This document shows positions 26,984-35,337 of a stretch of DNA of 64,000 nt, in pieces. The notes under the pieces were generated by a model. That model was not told the DNA's origin. It was given only the letters and a program-made list of their open reading frames with translations, and ran no database searches. A program made the position numbers and the translations under genes. How positions within the stretch are numbered: position 1 is the stretch's first letter; each line of letters opens with the position of its first letter. The stretch is taken from NCBI RefSeq assembly GCF_001612745.1, contig NZ_BDBA01000030.1, positions 25,591-89,590 on the forward strand, read 5' to 3'. This stretch comes from Nocardia amamiensis NBRC 102102. Its GTDB lineage: Bacteria; Actinomycetota; Actinomycetes; Mycobacteriales; Mycobacteriaceae.

Positions 26984-28840
26984 ATGTCATGTGGTGTTGG
27001 TTTGAGTGTCGGCACGGTGAACTCGGTGGCGGCGGTCGTCTCCGAAGGAGTCGAGAAAGGGGTACGAGTATGCCGCACTCAGGCCGCACCGCGCGGCGCC
27101 AACGATGATTTGCCGTTCATGGCCGAGATCCAGGATTCCGCTGCTGGAGCCTCTGTGGGACCGATTGCCGATCATCCTGTTCTGGCCGACGCCGAAGTCG
27201 TTGCGGCGATGGCGGGTTACTTGACCGATGGCATGGATTTGCACGTTGATACGGTATTGGCCTGTCCGGCAATATATTCCGCGGAAGAATTGTCCGCACT
27301 GCGCGAGGCGCTCGATGCCGCCGGGCTGGCGCGAATCGCATTGACCCCGGAACCGATTGCCGCTGCGGCATGGCTCGAAATGCAGTGTGAGCCAGACAAA
27401 CCCGCAGTAATTGCGGTCTACGATCTAGGTGGCGGCGGTCTCGACATCACATTGCTGCGGACCGATACCGATGACGACGCGCGGATCATCGGCCGCCCGG
27501 CGCGCTCGTCGGCGTTCGGTGGGCGGGCGTTCAGCACGCTGCTGGCCCACTACGCCCACGATCTCACCGCCGACACGACCTCGCCCGGCCTGCCCGGGCA
27601 ACTACCGGATGCGGCGGTGACCGGGGTACGGGCCGGACTCGTCCGATCATCGATACCGCTGCTGCACGAGTGCGTCCGAGCCGTAGGGCTCGCACCCGCG
27701 GATATCGACCGAATCCTGCTGGTGGGCGGCGCGGCCCGACCAGCCGAGGTAGCTCAGGTGCTCGCGGACGAACTCGGCTGTCCGGTCGTCACCGCGTCCG
27801 ATCCCGCGCACTGCATCGCCATCGGCGCGGCGGCGCTGGCCGCACGCGGTCTCGGCGGCGCCGAACTCTTGGTGCCGCCGCGGACCGGCCATCCAGCGAA
27901 GGGCGTCGCGGCGCTGGCCGGGGCCGCAGCCGTCTTTGCCACGGCGGGTGTGGTGGCGATGTCCGTCGGAGATCCTGCCGAGCCGAGCACACAGCAGGCG
28001 CTGGATCCGCGTGCGGCCGCGCCGTTCATCGTTGCCGAGAGTGCGATACCGGACGGTGAGCAAGCAGACCGTGCCGGCTCGACCCAGCCGCGTATCGCGC
28101 GCTGGATCCGCACTGATTACCTTGTCGGCTACCGTAATTCGGCACTCGAAGCCGTGGTTGCCGCACCTTCCGGACGGCCGGCCGCGCTGCTCGAATCCCC
28201 GCATTCCACGCTGAAGCCAGCGACGACCATGGTGGAATCGCCCACCTCCGATTCGCCGCAGCTGCCGGTCCGGCCGGTGCAGACATCGGGATCCGGTGTA
28301 TCGCAACCAGGAACCGGCGAAGCCCCAGAATTACCCTCCGACCTGGCTATACCGACGGTTGGGAGCATTCATCCCCCGGAGGCGCCAACCGCGTTCCACC
28401 TCGAACCGGTGAGTGACGTGGGTCCGCCGATCGCTTCCACAACGAATACGTCCGGTCGATCGGGGGCGGCCGCGATAGGTGGATCAGTGAGTACTCCGAG
28501 CGCCGCGGGTGCAGCAGCAGGGAGCCGCTTCGCCACGAGCACATCGAGCCGGTCCGATGGAAGCACAGGAGGCGACTCCGCCACACGAACATCGAACCGA
28601 CCCACCGGCAGCACAGGAAGCGACTCCCACACCGCATCATCGAGTCGGATCAGTAATGGCACGGGAACCGAGTCCAGCGCGAGCACCGGCACGAACAATT
28701 CGAGCCGCTCGGGCGGAGATGCGGGAAGCCATTCCGGCACGAGCGCGTCGAGACAGACGGGCGGAAGTACGGGCAGCGACTCCAGCACGAACGCGGGAAG
28801 CGGCTCCGCTGGAAAGACCGGATCCCGCGCTGGATCGTGA
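26984..28840 (+). CDS. membrane-anchored Hsp70-like protein with Ser/Thr/Gly-rich tail
   Basis: A 618-aa protein. The N-terminal 290 residues are an Hsp70/actin-type ATPase: phosphate-1 CGVGLSVGTVNSVAA, phosphate-2 VYDLGGGGLDITLL, adenosine motif ILLVGGAARPAEVAQVL. The Hsp70 substrate-binding domain is missing. Instead there is one membrane segment (GVAALAGAAAVFATAGVVAMSVG, about 300-322), a linker, and a 140-residue low-complexity tail of repeated Ser-Thr-Gly-Asp units (STGSDS, GSTGGDS). The tail would be extracytoplasmic and may be glycosylated. ATG 26984 aligns with the family's start; ATG 26972 is also possible. It is divergent from the iron-box gene. Confidence 0.8.
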   Translation: MSCGVGLSVGTVNSVAAVVSEGVEKGVRVCRTQAAPRGANDDLPFMAEIQDSAAGASVGPIADHPVLADAEVVAAMAGYLTDGMDLHVDTVLACPAIYSAEELSALREALDAAGLARIALTPEPIAAAAWLEMQCEPDKPAVIAVYDLGGGGLDITLLRTDTDDDARIIGRPARSSAFGGRAFSTLLAHYAHDLTADTTSPGLPGQLPDAAVTGVRAGLVRSSIPLLHECVRAVGLAPADIDRILLVGGAARPAEVAQVLADELGCPVVTASDPAHCIAIGAAALAARGLGGAELLVPPRTGHPAKGVAALAGAAAVFATAGVVAMSVGDPAEPSTQQALDPRAAAPFIVAESAIPDGEQADRAGSTQPRIARWIRTDYLVGYRNSALEAVVAAPSGRPAALLESPHSTLKPATTMVESPTSDSPQLPVRPVQTSGSGVSQPGTGEAPELPSDLAIPTVGSIHPPEAPTAFHLEPVSDVGPPIASTTNTSGRSGAAAIGGSVSTPSAAGAAAGSRFATSTSSRSDGSTGGDSATRTSNRPTGSTGSDSHTASSSRISNGTGTESSASTGTNNSSRSGGDAGSHSGTSASRQTGGSTGSDSSTNAGSGSAGKTGSRAGS

Positions 28841-29098
28841 CGCATGAGCGACGGGCGCCGCCGGCCTCGATGGACCTGACCACAGGGCTTGGCGCCCACT
28901 CCCTTCCCCGCGTGCTCCGACCGTAGCCTTCGTCCGGGACATCCGCCGTGAAACGACTCGCGCGCGCACTCGCGTTAATACGATGTGGATGTCGCGCAGC
29001 CGAATTCGCACTGGGTTTCAGCGCATCAGCCGCAGGAGCTCGGCTGACCCGATTCGCTCGGATCGACACAGGTTCGGCACGTTCGAGGGGAGACACCG

Positions 29099-30136
29099 AT
29101 GATCACCAAGAGCACCGGGTCGCCGCGGCGGCGCGGTCCGGTCGCAGGTCATCGCCGCTCACTGCGGCCGCCCGCACCGGCTTCCCGGGTGCGGAGTGTG
29201 TTACGGCATCTTGTCGACTGGCCGGGCTGGACGAAGCTTGCGGCGATGACGACGACGGTCGCCGCGATCGCCGCACTCTGGTTCACCAGCCAGTCGTTGC
29301 GGGCCACCGACAATCAGTACAAGCTGTCTCAGCAGGTGGCGGTGACCGACCGTTTCCAGAAGGCGGTCGACCAGTTGACCTCCGACAAGATCGACATCCG
29401 CCTGGGCGGCATCTACCTGCTGGAGCGGCTCGCGAAGGACTCACCCGCTGATCATCCGACGATATTCGCGGTGCTCTCGGCGTTCCTGCGAACCCACACC
29501 AGCGCATCCGCGTGCGAGACGCCGACTCCGGCAACTCCGGCACCGGTCGACGTCCAAGCCGTGCTCACCGTCATCGGCACCCGCGAAGCGAGCCGCGACG
29601 ACCACCGCCGGACGTTCGACCTCCGTCGGACATGTTTGTCCGGCATGCAACTGAATGCGGCGAATCTGACGCGTACAGAACTCGGATACGCGAATCTCAC
29701 CCATGCAGAACTCGCCTTCGCGAACCTCGTCGGCGCTCAGCTCGATCGCGCGAGCCTGACCGGCGCACACCTCGGCGGAGTGAACCTGAGCTGCGCCAGA
29801 GACAGCGGCGGGAGCCTGAGCTGCGCGAGCCTCGGCGAGGCGAACCTCACCGAGGCAAGCCTCTCCGACGCCGACCTCACCGGCGCGGCATTCGTCCGGG
29901 CGAATCTCACCAACGCACAACTGGCCCGCGCGAACCTGACCGACGCCAACCTCCTCGGCGCGAATCTGACCGGCGCCAACCTCGTCGGCGCCGACCTCAC
30001 CAACGCCCAGCTGACCGCCACGTTCACAACGGGGACCCTCGACGCGAACCTCACCGACATCTACTACGACCACGCAACACGATGGCCGGAAGGATTCACC
30101 CCGCCGAAGAGCCGCCCGAGCATCGAGCGGCGGTAG
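29099..30136 (+). CDS. membrane pentapeptide-repeat protein
   Basis: A 345-aa protein. A basic N-terminus is followed by one membrane segment near residue 50 (AAMTTTVAAIAALWF) and a helical region (DRFQKAVDQLTSDKIDIRLGGIYLLERLAKDSPADHPTIFAVLSAFLR) common to actinobacterial homologues. About 25 pentapeptide repeats of the A(N/D)L type follow (ANLTDANLLGANLTGANLVG), forming a right-handed quadrilateral beta helix. The ribosome site GAGGGGAGA precedes the ATG. The biochemical role is unknown; some relatives mimic DNA, but the membrane anchor here argues against that. Confidence 0.85.
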   Translation: MITKSTGSPRRRGPVAGHRRSLRPPAPASRVRSVLRHLVDWPGWTKLAAMTTTVAAIAALWFTSQSLRATDNQYKLSQQVAVTDRFQKAVDQLTSDKIDIRLGGIYLLERLAKDSPADHPTIFAVLSAFLRTHTSASACETPTPATPAPVDVQAVLTVIGTREASRDDHRRTFDLRRTCLSGMQLNAANLTRTELGYANLTHAELAFANLVGAQLDRASLTGAHLGGVNLSCARDSGGSLSCASLGEANLTEASLSDADLTGAAFVRANLTNAQLARANLTDANLLGANLTGANLVGADLTNAQLTATFTTGTLDANLTDIYYDHATRWPEGFTPPKSRPSIERR

Positions 30137-30409
30137 ACCGCAGCCGGAAGCGTACGTGCGCAGTCGGAGTCATGACACCACCGACGGTGCGGCTCGCAGT
30201 ACCGCGCGTGCCTCCATGAGAGCGAACCCGAGCAGGTTCAGCCCATGCCATTGGGCCGGATCTTCGGCCCGAGGGCCGCCGTGACACCTGCCCCTCCCCG
30301 AGCGGGCCATGCCCCCTCCCCCGCCAAATCGTGAATTGCCCGTAGTACGGGTGGTTCTGCCCCATCCCGGTTCACCCCCTACCTGACCTGGTACCACGAA
30401 GACTTGACC

Positions 30410-30889
30410 TCAGTCCCGTCGTGCGCCCCTAGGCCACACCACGGTGACAGGCATATGTCGCTCGCGAGCCACTGCCACCACATCCGCTGTGCCACCGAAT
30501 CCCCGGGCGGGTAGACCGTCCCACACCGCAATGAGCTCGTCCGCCTCGTCAAGCATTCGCACACCGCCCGCCTGGTGGGCTTCCGAATCGGATTCTTCCC
30601 GACCGACTTCGATGATTTTTGTTGCGGCCGAATACAACTCGTCGTAGGTGGTGTGGTGTTCGGCGGGCAGACTGTCCCGATACTTGCGGGCGGGAACCAC
30701 CACGATCAGAGAGCCGCCGAGATCGAGCACCGCACGGGCGAACAAACTATCCGGCCCGTCCGCGATGCAGCTCACAGCAACTAGTTCGCTGCTTGCGCGT
30801 TTCGCGACCTCCGAGCGCAACGCGGTCTCGACCAGCGCTGTCGCATCAGGTGGCAGTCCTCGATGCCCGGTAATAGCAACACGCGTCAT
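30410..30889 (-). CDS. SLOG-like (Rossmannoid nucleotide-binding) protein
   Basis: A 159-aa protein with a Rossmann-like layout: MTRVAITGHRGLPP at the start, VAVSCIADGPDSLFARAVLDLGGSLIVVVPARKY, and ADELIAVWDGLPARGFGGTADVVAVARE. GHRGL plus the GxAD and GGTADVV phosphate-binding stretches resemble SLOG-superfamily (LOG/DprA-related) proteins, which bind or cleave nucleotides or signalling nucleosides. It overlaps the upstream XRE-TPR gene by 4 bases (ATGA), so they are translated together. The ligand is unknown. The 273 bases downstream contain no supported gene, only a weak 6-bp hairpin at 30253-30270. Confidence 0.65.
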   Translation of the reverse strand: MTRVAITGHRGLPPDATALVETALRSEVAKRASSELVAVSCIADGPDSLFARAVLDLGGSLIVVVPARKYRDSLPAEHHTTYDELYSAATKIIEVGREESDSEAHQAGGVRMLDEADELIAVWDGLPARGFGGTADVVAVARERHMPVTVVWPRGARRD

Positions 30890-32133
30890 TGCTCGTCCCG
30901 TCGGTAGAGTGTCGCCAGCGCGTCATCCAGCCGCCGGGCTTCCAGCGTTTTCGCCGGTAGGGTAGCTCGGAAGCCCCTGGCACGCCTGGTAATTCGCTCG
31001 CTGCGGTGACTGAGGCCAACTGTTAGCGCTTCGGTGGCCAGCTCGCAGCCGCCCTCGATATCGCCGGTGCGAGCCAACACGTGCGCGTGTTCGACCTGCG
31101 CCAACGCCCGTGGCTTCGCCGTGTTCAGCGCTGGCTCGGCCGCAATGAACGCCGAACGTGCTGACCGGAAATCGCCGAGTCGCGCAAGGGTGCTCGCCTG
31201 ATACCGCGCTGCCTTGGCCTCATCGAACACGAATACCCATGGCCAACGCGGTTCGCCACGCTGACGGCTCGCCAGCTGCTCGGCACGGCGTAACGACTCT
31301 GTGGCACTCTTTCGGTTCCCCGTAGCCGCATGAGCTACCGCTAGCAAGGAGGCCAACCACGCTCCGGCGCTGTCTGGTACATCCGTGCCCAGTTGCGCCG
31401 ATGCAGTATGAAGTAGAACCAGTCCCGCACCCGCGTCGCCGCTCTCCACGGCGTAGTGCCCGAGGCTCGCTGTCATATACGCGACGAGGAGCGGATGATG
31501 CGTCCGCTCAGCATGGCCTAATGCCTCCGTATACCTCCGCCGCGCGGCGGCGTCGTCACCCCGATCTGCCGCAAGCCACGCCGCAAGGCCAGCTATTTCC
31601 GACAGGACGCGAAAGCCAGCCGAAGTTCGCAGCCGATCACCCACGATGCCAGTGACAAGACCAAGGTGTGCCTCGACAGCCGGTTGAAGCCGATCGGACG
31701 GCACCGACGATTCCATACGGCGGTAATGCGTGGTCGGACCAGCGATCGCATCGACCAAATCGCTGTCGCTCGGCGCTGAGTTGACTAAAACCGCGCCAGC
31801 GCTCATCGCCACCGCGGTCTCGAGGAACTGCTTGCGGTTCACGTCATCATCGCCCGACAGGCTTCGGTGCCGGGTGAACCCGAGTTCGGCATCCGTCGCT
31901 ACGTTCAGAACAGCTCGGAGTGCCGCACGGTAGTGCTTTCGCGGCCACGTCGTTTCGCCTCGCTCCCATTTGCCGACGTGCCGTTCATCAACGGCACCCC
32001 GCATATTGGTTGCCCGGAAAACGTGGTCATTGACCGCATCCGCCAGTTCTTGCCGAGTCATCGAACGGCCAGGCGCTCCGGGCGATTCCACCCGCAACCG
32101 CGCCTCCACTAGCAGGTCATTCCGTCCGGTCAC
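30886..32133 (-). CDS. XRE-type regulator with TPR-like C-terminal domain
   Basis: A 415-aa protein. The N-terminal helix-turn-helix (MTRQELADAVNDHVF...DERHVGKWERGETTWPRKHYRAAL) is followed by a long all-helical region of TPR-like repeats: ARRRYTEALGHAERTHHPLLVAYMTASLGHYAVESGD, SATESLRRAEQLASRQ, DFRSARSAFIAAEPALNTAK. GTG 32133 was chosen for the GAGAGG site; an upstream in-frame start exists at 32178. This architecture is common in Streptomyces and Nocardia, where the TPR part senses a peptide or protein partner. It is cotranscribed with the SLOG-like protein. Confidence 0.85.
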   Translation of the reverse strand: MTGRNDLLVEARLRVESPGAPGRSMTRQELADAVNDHVFRATNMRGAVDERHVGKWERGETTWPRKHYRAALRAVLNVATDAELGFTRHRSLSGDDDVNRKQFLETAVAMSAGAVLVNSAPSDSDLVDAIAGPTTHYRRMESSVPSDRLQPAVEAHLGLVTGIVGDRLRTSAGFRVLSEIAGLAAWLAADRGDDAAARRRYTEALGHAERTHHPLLVAYMTASLGHYAVESGDAGAGLVLLHTASAQLGTDVPDSAGAWLASLLAVAHAATGNRKSATESLRRAEQLASRQRGEPRWPWVFVFDEAKAARYQASTLARLGDFRSARSAFIAAEPALNTAKPRALAQVEHAHVLARTGDIEGGCELATEALTVGLSHRSERITRRARGFRATLPAKTLEARRLDDALATLYRRDEQ

Positions 32134-32388
32134 GGGACTTCGGCCTCTCTGCTGGACCTCACCCGAGAATAAGCACAACCGCAGTAGTCAGCCAGCGTTC
32201 CCACTGATTTCCCACAGTCTTCCCCGACATCCGCCGTCGACCTCGTGTGCGCGACACGACACCGTAGATACCAGCCCCGACGCCGGGTGCTCCCGGTTCC
32301 TCATCCCGGCACGCCGCCATTCAGTGTGGTCGGCGGTGATGGCCTCGGCGTCGGGTGCTTACCAACCGGACGAGCGAGGGAGGCGCGG

Positions 32389-32768
32389 GTGGGTTCACCA
32401 GGACGGATCGGGGACACGCCGTTGTCGGTCTGCCACTTCTACCGGCAGGTGTGTGACCTGCCCGCAGAGGTGGAACCAGCACATCTAGGACGGATCGCGC
32501 TACGGACCGGCAGCGTGTGCGGGTTGGTGATGCCCGCTTTCGTCGGGTGGGAGGTCAAGGCGTGGATGCAGCGCCACGGCCACCGGCTGGGACCGGTCCT
32601 GACTCATCCGCGCTCACGGCGCTGGACGTTCCTGACCGGCCCGGACTTGCCGAACGATGTCGGCTTGTTCGCCGAGATGGCCCGGCTGGGTTGTGCGGCA
32701 GTAATGCCCTCGCGTCCGCTCGCCCGCGGGTGCCGTCGGTACTCCTGCCGGTACAACCAACCGATTGA
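32389..32768 (+). pseudogene. frameshifted conserved actinobacterial gene (prim-pol/RNAP-like hypothetical family)
   Basis: GTG 32389 has an excellent ribosome site (GAGGGAGG). The reading LSVCHFYRQVCDLPAEVEPA ... HPRSRRWTFLTGPDLPNDVGLFAEMARLG matches a short actinobacterial family that I know by its HPRS-RWTFL-RPDLPD motif, often loosely annotated as a DNA primase/polymerase or RNA-polymerase-like protein. After about 32700 this frame loses all resemblance and runs on antisense to the esterase gene. A neighbouring frame supplies VPSVLLPVQPTD and a stop at 32768, resembling the family's ALPSPTD ending. A frameshift near 32700 is therefore likely. Function unknown. Confidence 0.5.
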
Positions 32769-32823
32769 TCGGAGCCCGAGACATCATCCCGCGCGATTGA
32801 GGGAGCCCGGCCGTGTCTCCGAC

Positions 32824-33846
32824 TCACACGTGTGCCGGTGCGTGGAACCAGTGCGGGATGGTGGCACGAGCATTGGCGCCGTGCAGCGCCTCGGCGAGCG
32901 CCTCGACAACGAGCGTGCGAGCGACTTTGGTGGCGTGGCATTCGCGCAGACTGTCCAGCATCAGGAAGTCGTGCACCATGCCCAGAGCTCGTACCGCGGT
33001 CACCTCGACCCCCGCTTCGCGCAGCTTGGCAGCGTATGCCTCGCCCTCGTCGCGCAGCACGTCGGCCTCGCCGGTGATCACCAGCGTGGTCGGCAGGCCG
33101 TGCAACCGGTCCAGGCTCGCCCGCAGCGGCGAGGCGTAGACCTCCTTACGCTCCTCCGGGTGGGTGGTGTATTGATCCCAGAACCATTGCATGCCTTCGC
33201 GAGTCAGGTAGTAGCCCTCGGCGAACTGCAGGTAGGAGGCGGTGTCGAAATCCGCGTTCGTCACCGGGTACAGCAGCACCTGCGCCGACAGGTTCACGCC
33301 ACCGCGGTCCTTGGCCATCAGCGCGAACACCGCCGCCATGTTGCCGCCGACGGAGTCGCCGCAGACAGCCATCCGGGAACCGTCCAGGTCGTGTTCGGCG
33401 CCATGTTCCACGACCCAGGTTCCGACGGCCCAGTTCTGCTCGATCGCGGTCGGGTACTTGGCCTCCGGCGACCGGTCGAACACCGGGAACACCACCGCCG
33501 CCTGGGCGCCGTCGGCCAGTTCGCGGACCAACCGGTCGTGGGTGTTCTCGTCACCGAAGACCCACCCGGCGCCGTGGATGTAAAGGATTACCGGCAGCCG
33601 GCCGCGCACGCCCTTGGGCCGGATGACGCGGGTGCGCACCGAGCCCGTCGGACCGCCGGGAACCGTCACCCGCTGCGCATCGATCGGAGGTTTGTCGACC
33701 CCTTCTCCGCATTGCAGATCGGCGAGAAGCTCACGACCCTGCGCGAGCGAAACCTCGTAGATACGAGGGTGCGCCGCGGTCGCCTCGGCAAGGCGCCGGG
33801 CCTCTGGCTCCAGGGCGGGGCCGGGAGGGTTCGGAAGCTGAGGCAT
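32824..33846 (-). CDS. HSL-family alpha/beta hydrolase (esterase/lipase)
   Basis: A 340-aa carboxylesterase of the hormone-sensitive-lipase family. The oxyanion motif is ILYIHGAGWVFGD (HGAG variant of HGGG), the nucleophile elbow GDSVGGNMAAV, the acid TGEADVLRDEG and His in LGMVHDFLML. No signal peptide, so cytoplasmic. The ribosome site AAAGGAGCC precedes the start. The 229 bases upstream to the TetR stop hold no further gene. The substrate is probably a short-chain or hydrophobic ester. Confidence 0.9.
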   Translation of the reverse strand: MPQLPNPPGPALEPEARRLAEATAAHPRIYEVSLAQGRELLADLQCGEGVDKPPIDAQRVTVPGGPTGSVRTRVIRPKGVRGRLPVILYIHGAGWVFGDENTHDRLVRELADGAQAAVVFPVFDRSPEAKYPTAIEQNWAVGTWVVEHGAEHDLDGSRMAVCGDSVGGNMAAVFALMAKDRGGVNLSAQVLLYPVTNADFDTASYLQFAEGYYLTREGMQWFWDQYTTHPEERKEVYASPLRASLDRLHGLPTTLVITGEADVLRDEGEAYAAKLREAGVEVTAVRALGMVHDFLMLDSLRECHATKVARTLVVEALAEALHGANARATIPHWFHAPAHV

Positions 33847-34075
33847 GAAGGGCTCCTTTCCGGTATCACGGCGGATCCGCCGAAGAGTGACCCCCTTCCT
33901 CGATCACGGTACGCCCTGCCGCATCCACCCAGTTGATTCGCTAGAAAATAGCTATCGCAGATGGGAGGTGCCCTCTGGGCGCGGGCATACCTGTCGAGGA
34001 CGCGCTGGGCCTCGAGCCCGAGGTCCGGGTCGGTGAGCCGGACGCGTCCGAGTCGGCGCGGCAGAGACGGGGCCG

Positions 34076-34645
34076 TCAGGGCAGGCGAGTGCGGTGCAGC
34101 GTGACGAGCAGGCGCCAGACCTGGTGGGCGATCTGGTCAGGGGTGGCTTCGATAAGCCCGTGCAGCCAGTCGGCGAGCACGCCCGCGAACGTCGCGGCCA
34201 CGGCCGAGGCGATCAGGTCGGGTTCCGGCGCCCTGGCCAGAGTGCGTTCGGTGTGGCTGCGGGCGCGCAGATCCCGGTGCAGCACCTGGCCGAGGGGGCC
34301 GCCACCACCCGGACGCAGCAGCGTGCGGTATAGGCCGGCGTGCGGAGTGAGGCCGGTGAAGAAGGCGGCCAGAGCGGGCGGCGGGGTCTCGGGGTCGGGG
34401 ATGCCGCGCCAGGCGTGCAGGGCGTCCACGGCGTCGCGGACCACGTCGGCGCAGGCGTCGACGGCCAGCGCCTCCAGGTCGCTGTAGTGGAGGTAGAACG
34501 TGGCGCGGCCGATCCGGGCCTGGCGCACCAGCGCGGCGACGCTGACCTCTGCCAGCGGGCGCTGCGCGCACTCGTCCAGCAGGGCTTTGCGCAGCCTGCC
34601 TCGGGTCCGGGCGGACCGGGGGTCTTGCAAATGCGGGGACGTCAC
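34076..34645 (-). CDS. TetR family regulator
   Basis: A 189-aa TetR protein. The DNA-binding domain reads TRGRLRKALLDECAQRPLAEVSVAALVRQARIGRATFYLHYSDLEALAVDAC, the rest is the ligand-binding helical domain. It starts with GTG 34645 and overlaps the DUF1304 gene by 4 bases (second gene of the operon). A pair of operator-like repeats at 35030-35071 precedes the operon, so it is presumably autorepressed together with the DUF1304 protein. The ligand is unknown. Confidence 0.87.
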   Translation of the reverse strand: MTSPHLQDPRSARTRGRLRKALLDECAQRPLAEVSVAALVRQARIGRATFYLHYSDLEALAVDACADVVRDAVDALHAWRGIPDPETPPPALAAFFTGLTPHAGLYRTLLRPGGGGPLGQVLHRDLRARSHTERTLARAPEPDLIASAVAATFAGVLADWLHGLIEATPDQIAHQVWRLLVTLHRTRLP

Positions 34646-35004
34646 CGGCTCAGCAGGACGGCGGCCAGGGCAAGCGCCCCGGGCAGCGCCTGGGCGATGA
34701 GGATGCGCCGGTTCGCGGTGGCGCCGCCATACAGCCCGGCGACAAGCACGCAGGCCAGGAAAAAGACCTGGACCCGGAACCCGGTCGGATCACCGGCGAT
34801 CAGGCCCCAGATCAGCCCGGCCGCCAGGAAACCGTTGTAGAGGCCCTGGTTCGCGGCCAGCGGAGCGGTGACTCGGGCGAGAGCGGGATCGAAACCGGAC
34901 AGCTTGCGCCCGGGCCGCTTCTCCCACAGAAACATCTCCAGAACCAAGAAGTACACGTGCAGGGCGGCCACCAGGCCGACCAGGACATTCGCAGTCGTCT
35001 CCAT
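34642..35004 (-). CDS. DUF1304 family membrane protein
   Basis: A 120-aa four-helix membrane protein of DUF1304: METTANVLVGLVAALHVYFLVLEMFLWEKRPGRK, then ALARVTAPLAANQGLYNGFLAAGLIWGLIAG and AGLYGGATANRRILIAQALPGALALAAVLL. All family positions (HVYFLVLEMFLW, NQGLYNGFLAAGL) are kept. ATG 35004 was chosen because AGGA is 5 bases upstream; ATGs at 35010 and 35016 are also in frame. Its pairing with TetR suggests an efflux or stress role, but the function of the family is not established. Confidence 0.88.
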   Translation of the reverse strand: METTANVLVGLVAALHVYFLVLEMFLWEKRPGRKLSGFDPALARVTAPLAANQGLYNGFLAAGLIWGLIAGDPTGFRVQVFFLACVLVAGLYGGATANRRILIAQALPGALALAAVLLSR

Positions 35005-35029
35005 CGTCATCCTCATCTGCTTAAACTTT

Positions 35030-35071
35030 ATAGACAGATGTCCATCTTACATAGACAGTTGTACATCTACT
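35030..35071. promoter_or_regulatory. tandem TetR-type operators before the DUF1304-TetR operon
   Basis: Two directly adjacent 21-bp units (35030-35050 and 35051-35071) agree at 16 of 21 positions, each starting ATAGACAG. Each contains an inverted repeat: AGATG-TC-CATCT (35037-35048, perfect) and AGTTG-TA-CATCT (one mismatch). Spacing of exactly two DNA turns suits cooperative binding of two dimers on one face. A -10-like TATAAA for the minus-strand operon overlaps the first unit, so binding would block transcription. The rest of 35072-35260 holds nothing I can support. Confidence 0.65.
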
Positions 35072-35264
35072 GCGCCCACCTCGTTGGCACCGACAGCGTG
35101 CAGCGAAGATCCACCGGTCCCGACTCGGAGAAGCCATGTGGAGTGGGAGTTCCTGGGGTTCGACGATGGGTACAGAGCGACGGCGTGGCGAGGCCGGGCG
35201 GACGCACTCCTGCGTAGCCTGCCCGGGCGCGGAACCCGACGGTGTCCCGGCCGACAACGGCGAA

Positions 35265-35323
35265 GACCCCGCCCGGCCGTAGCCGAACGGGGTCGGGTGT
35301 CCCCCAACGAACGCTACGTTGGG
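35265..35323 (-). terminator. double hairpin after the DUF8020-like gene
   Basis: Two stems follow the minus-strand stop at 35338: CCCAACG (35303-35309) with CGTTGGG (35317-35323) around 7 bases, then GACCCCG (35265-35271) with CGGGGTC (35288-35294). Both are perfect 7-bp stems. No U-tract, as usual here. Confidence 0.5.
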
Positions 35324-35337
35324 TTCTTCGCCACTAT

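Noticed and set aside
28500..28840. Repeated Ser-Thr-Gly codons that could be mistaken for a tandem-repeat array or CRISPR
   Set aside because: The repetition is at the protein level inside the Hsp70-like gene's tail, irregular in DNA, with no constant-length spacers.
32245..33936. A 563-codon plus-strand frame running through the esterase gene
   Set aside because: Only the first part (32389 to about 32700) is protein-like; the rest is antisense to a clear HSL-family esterase. Reported instead as a frameshifted short gene.
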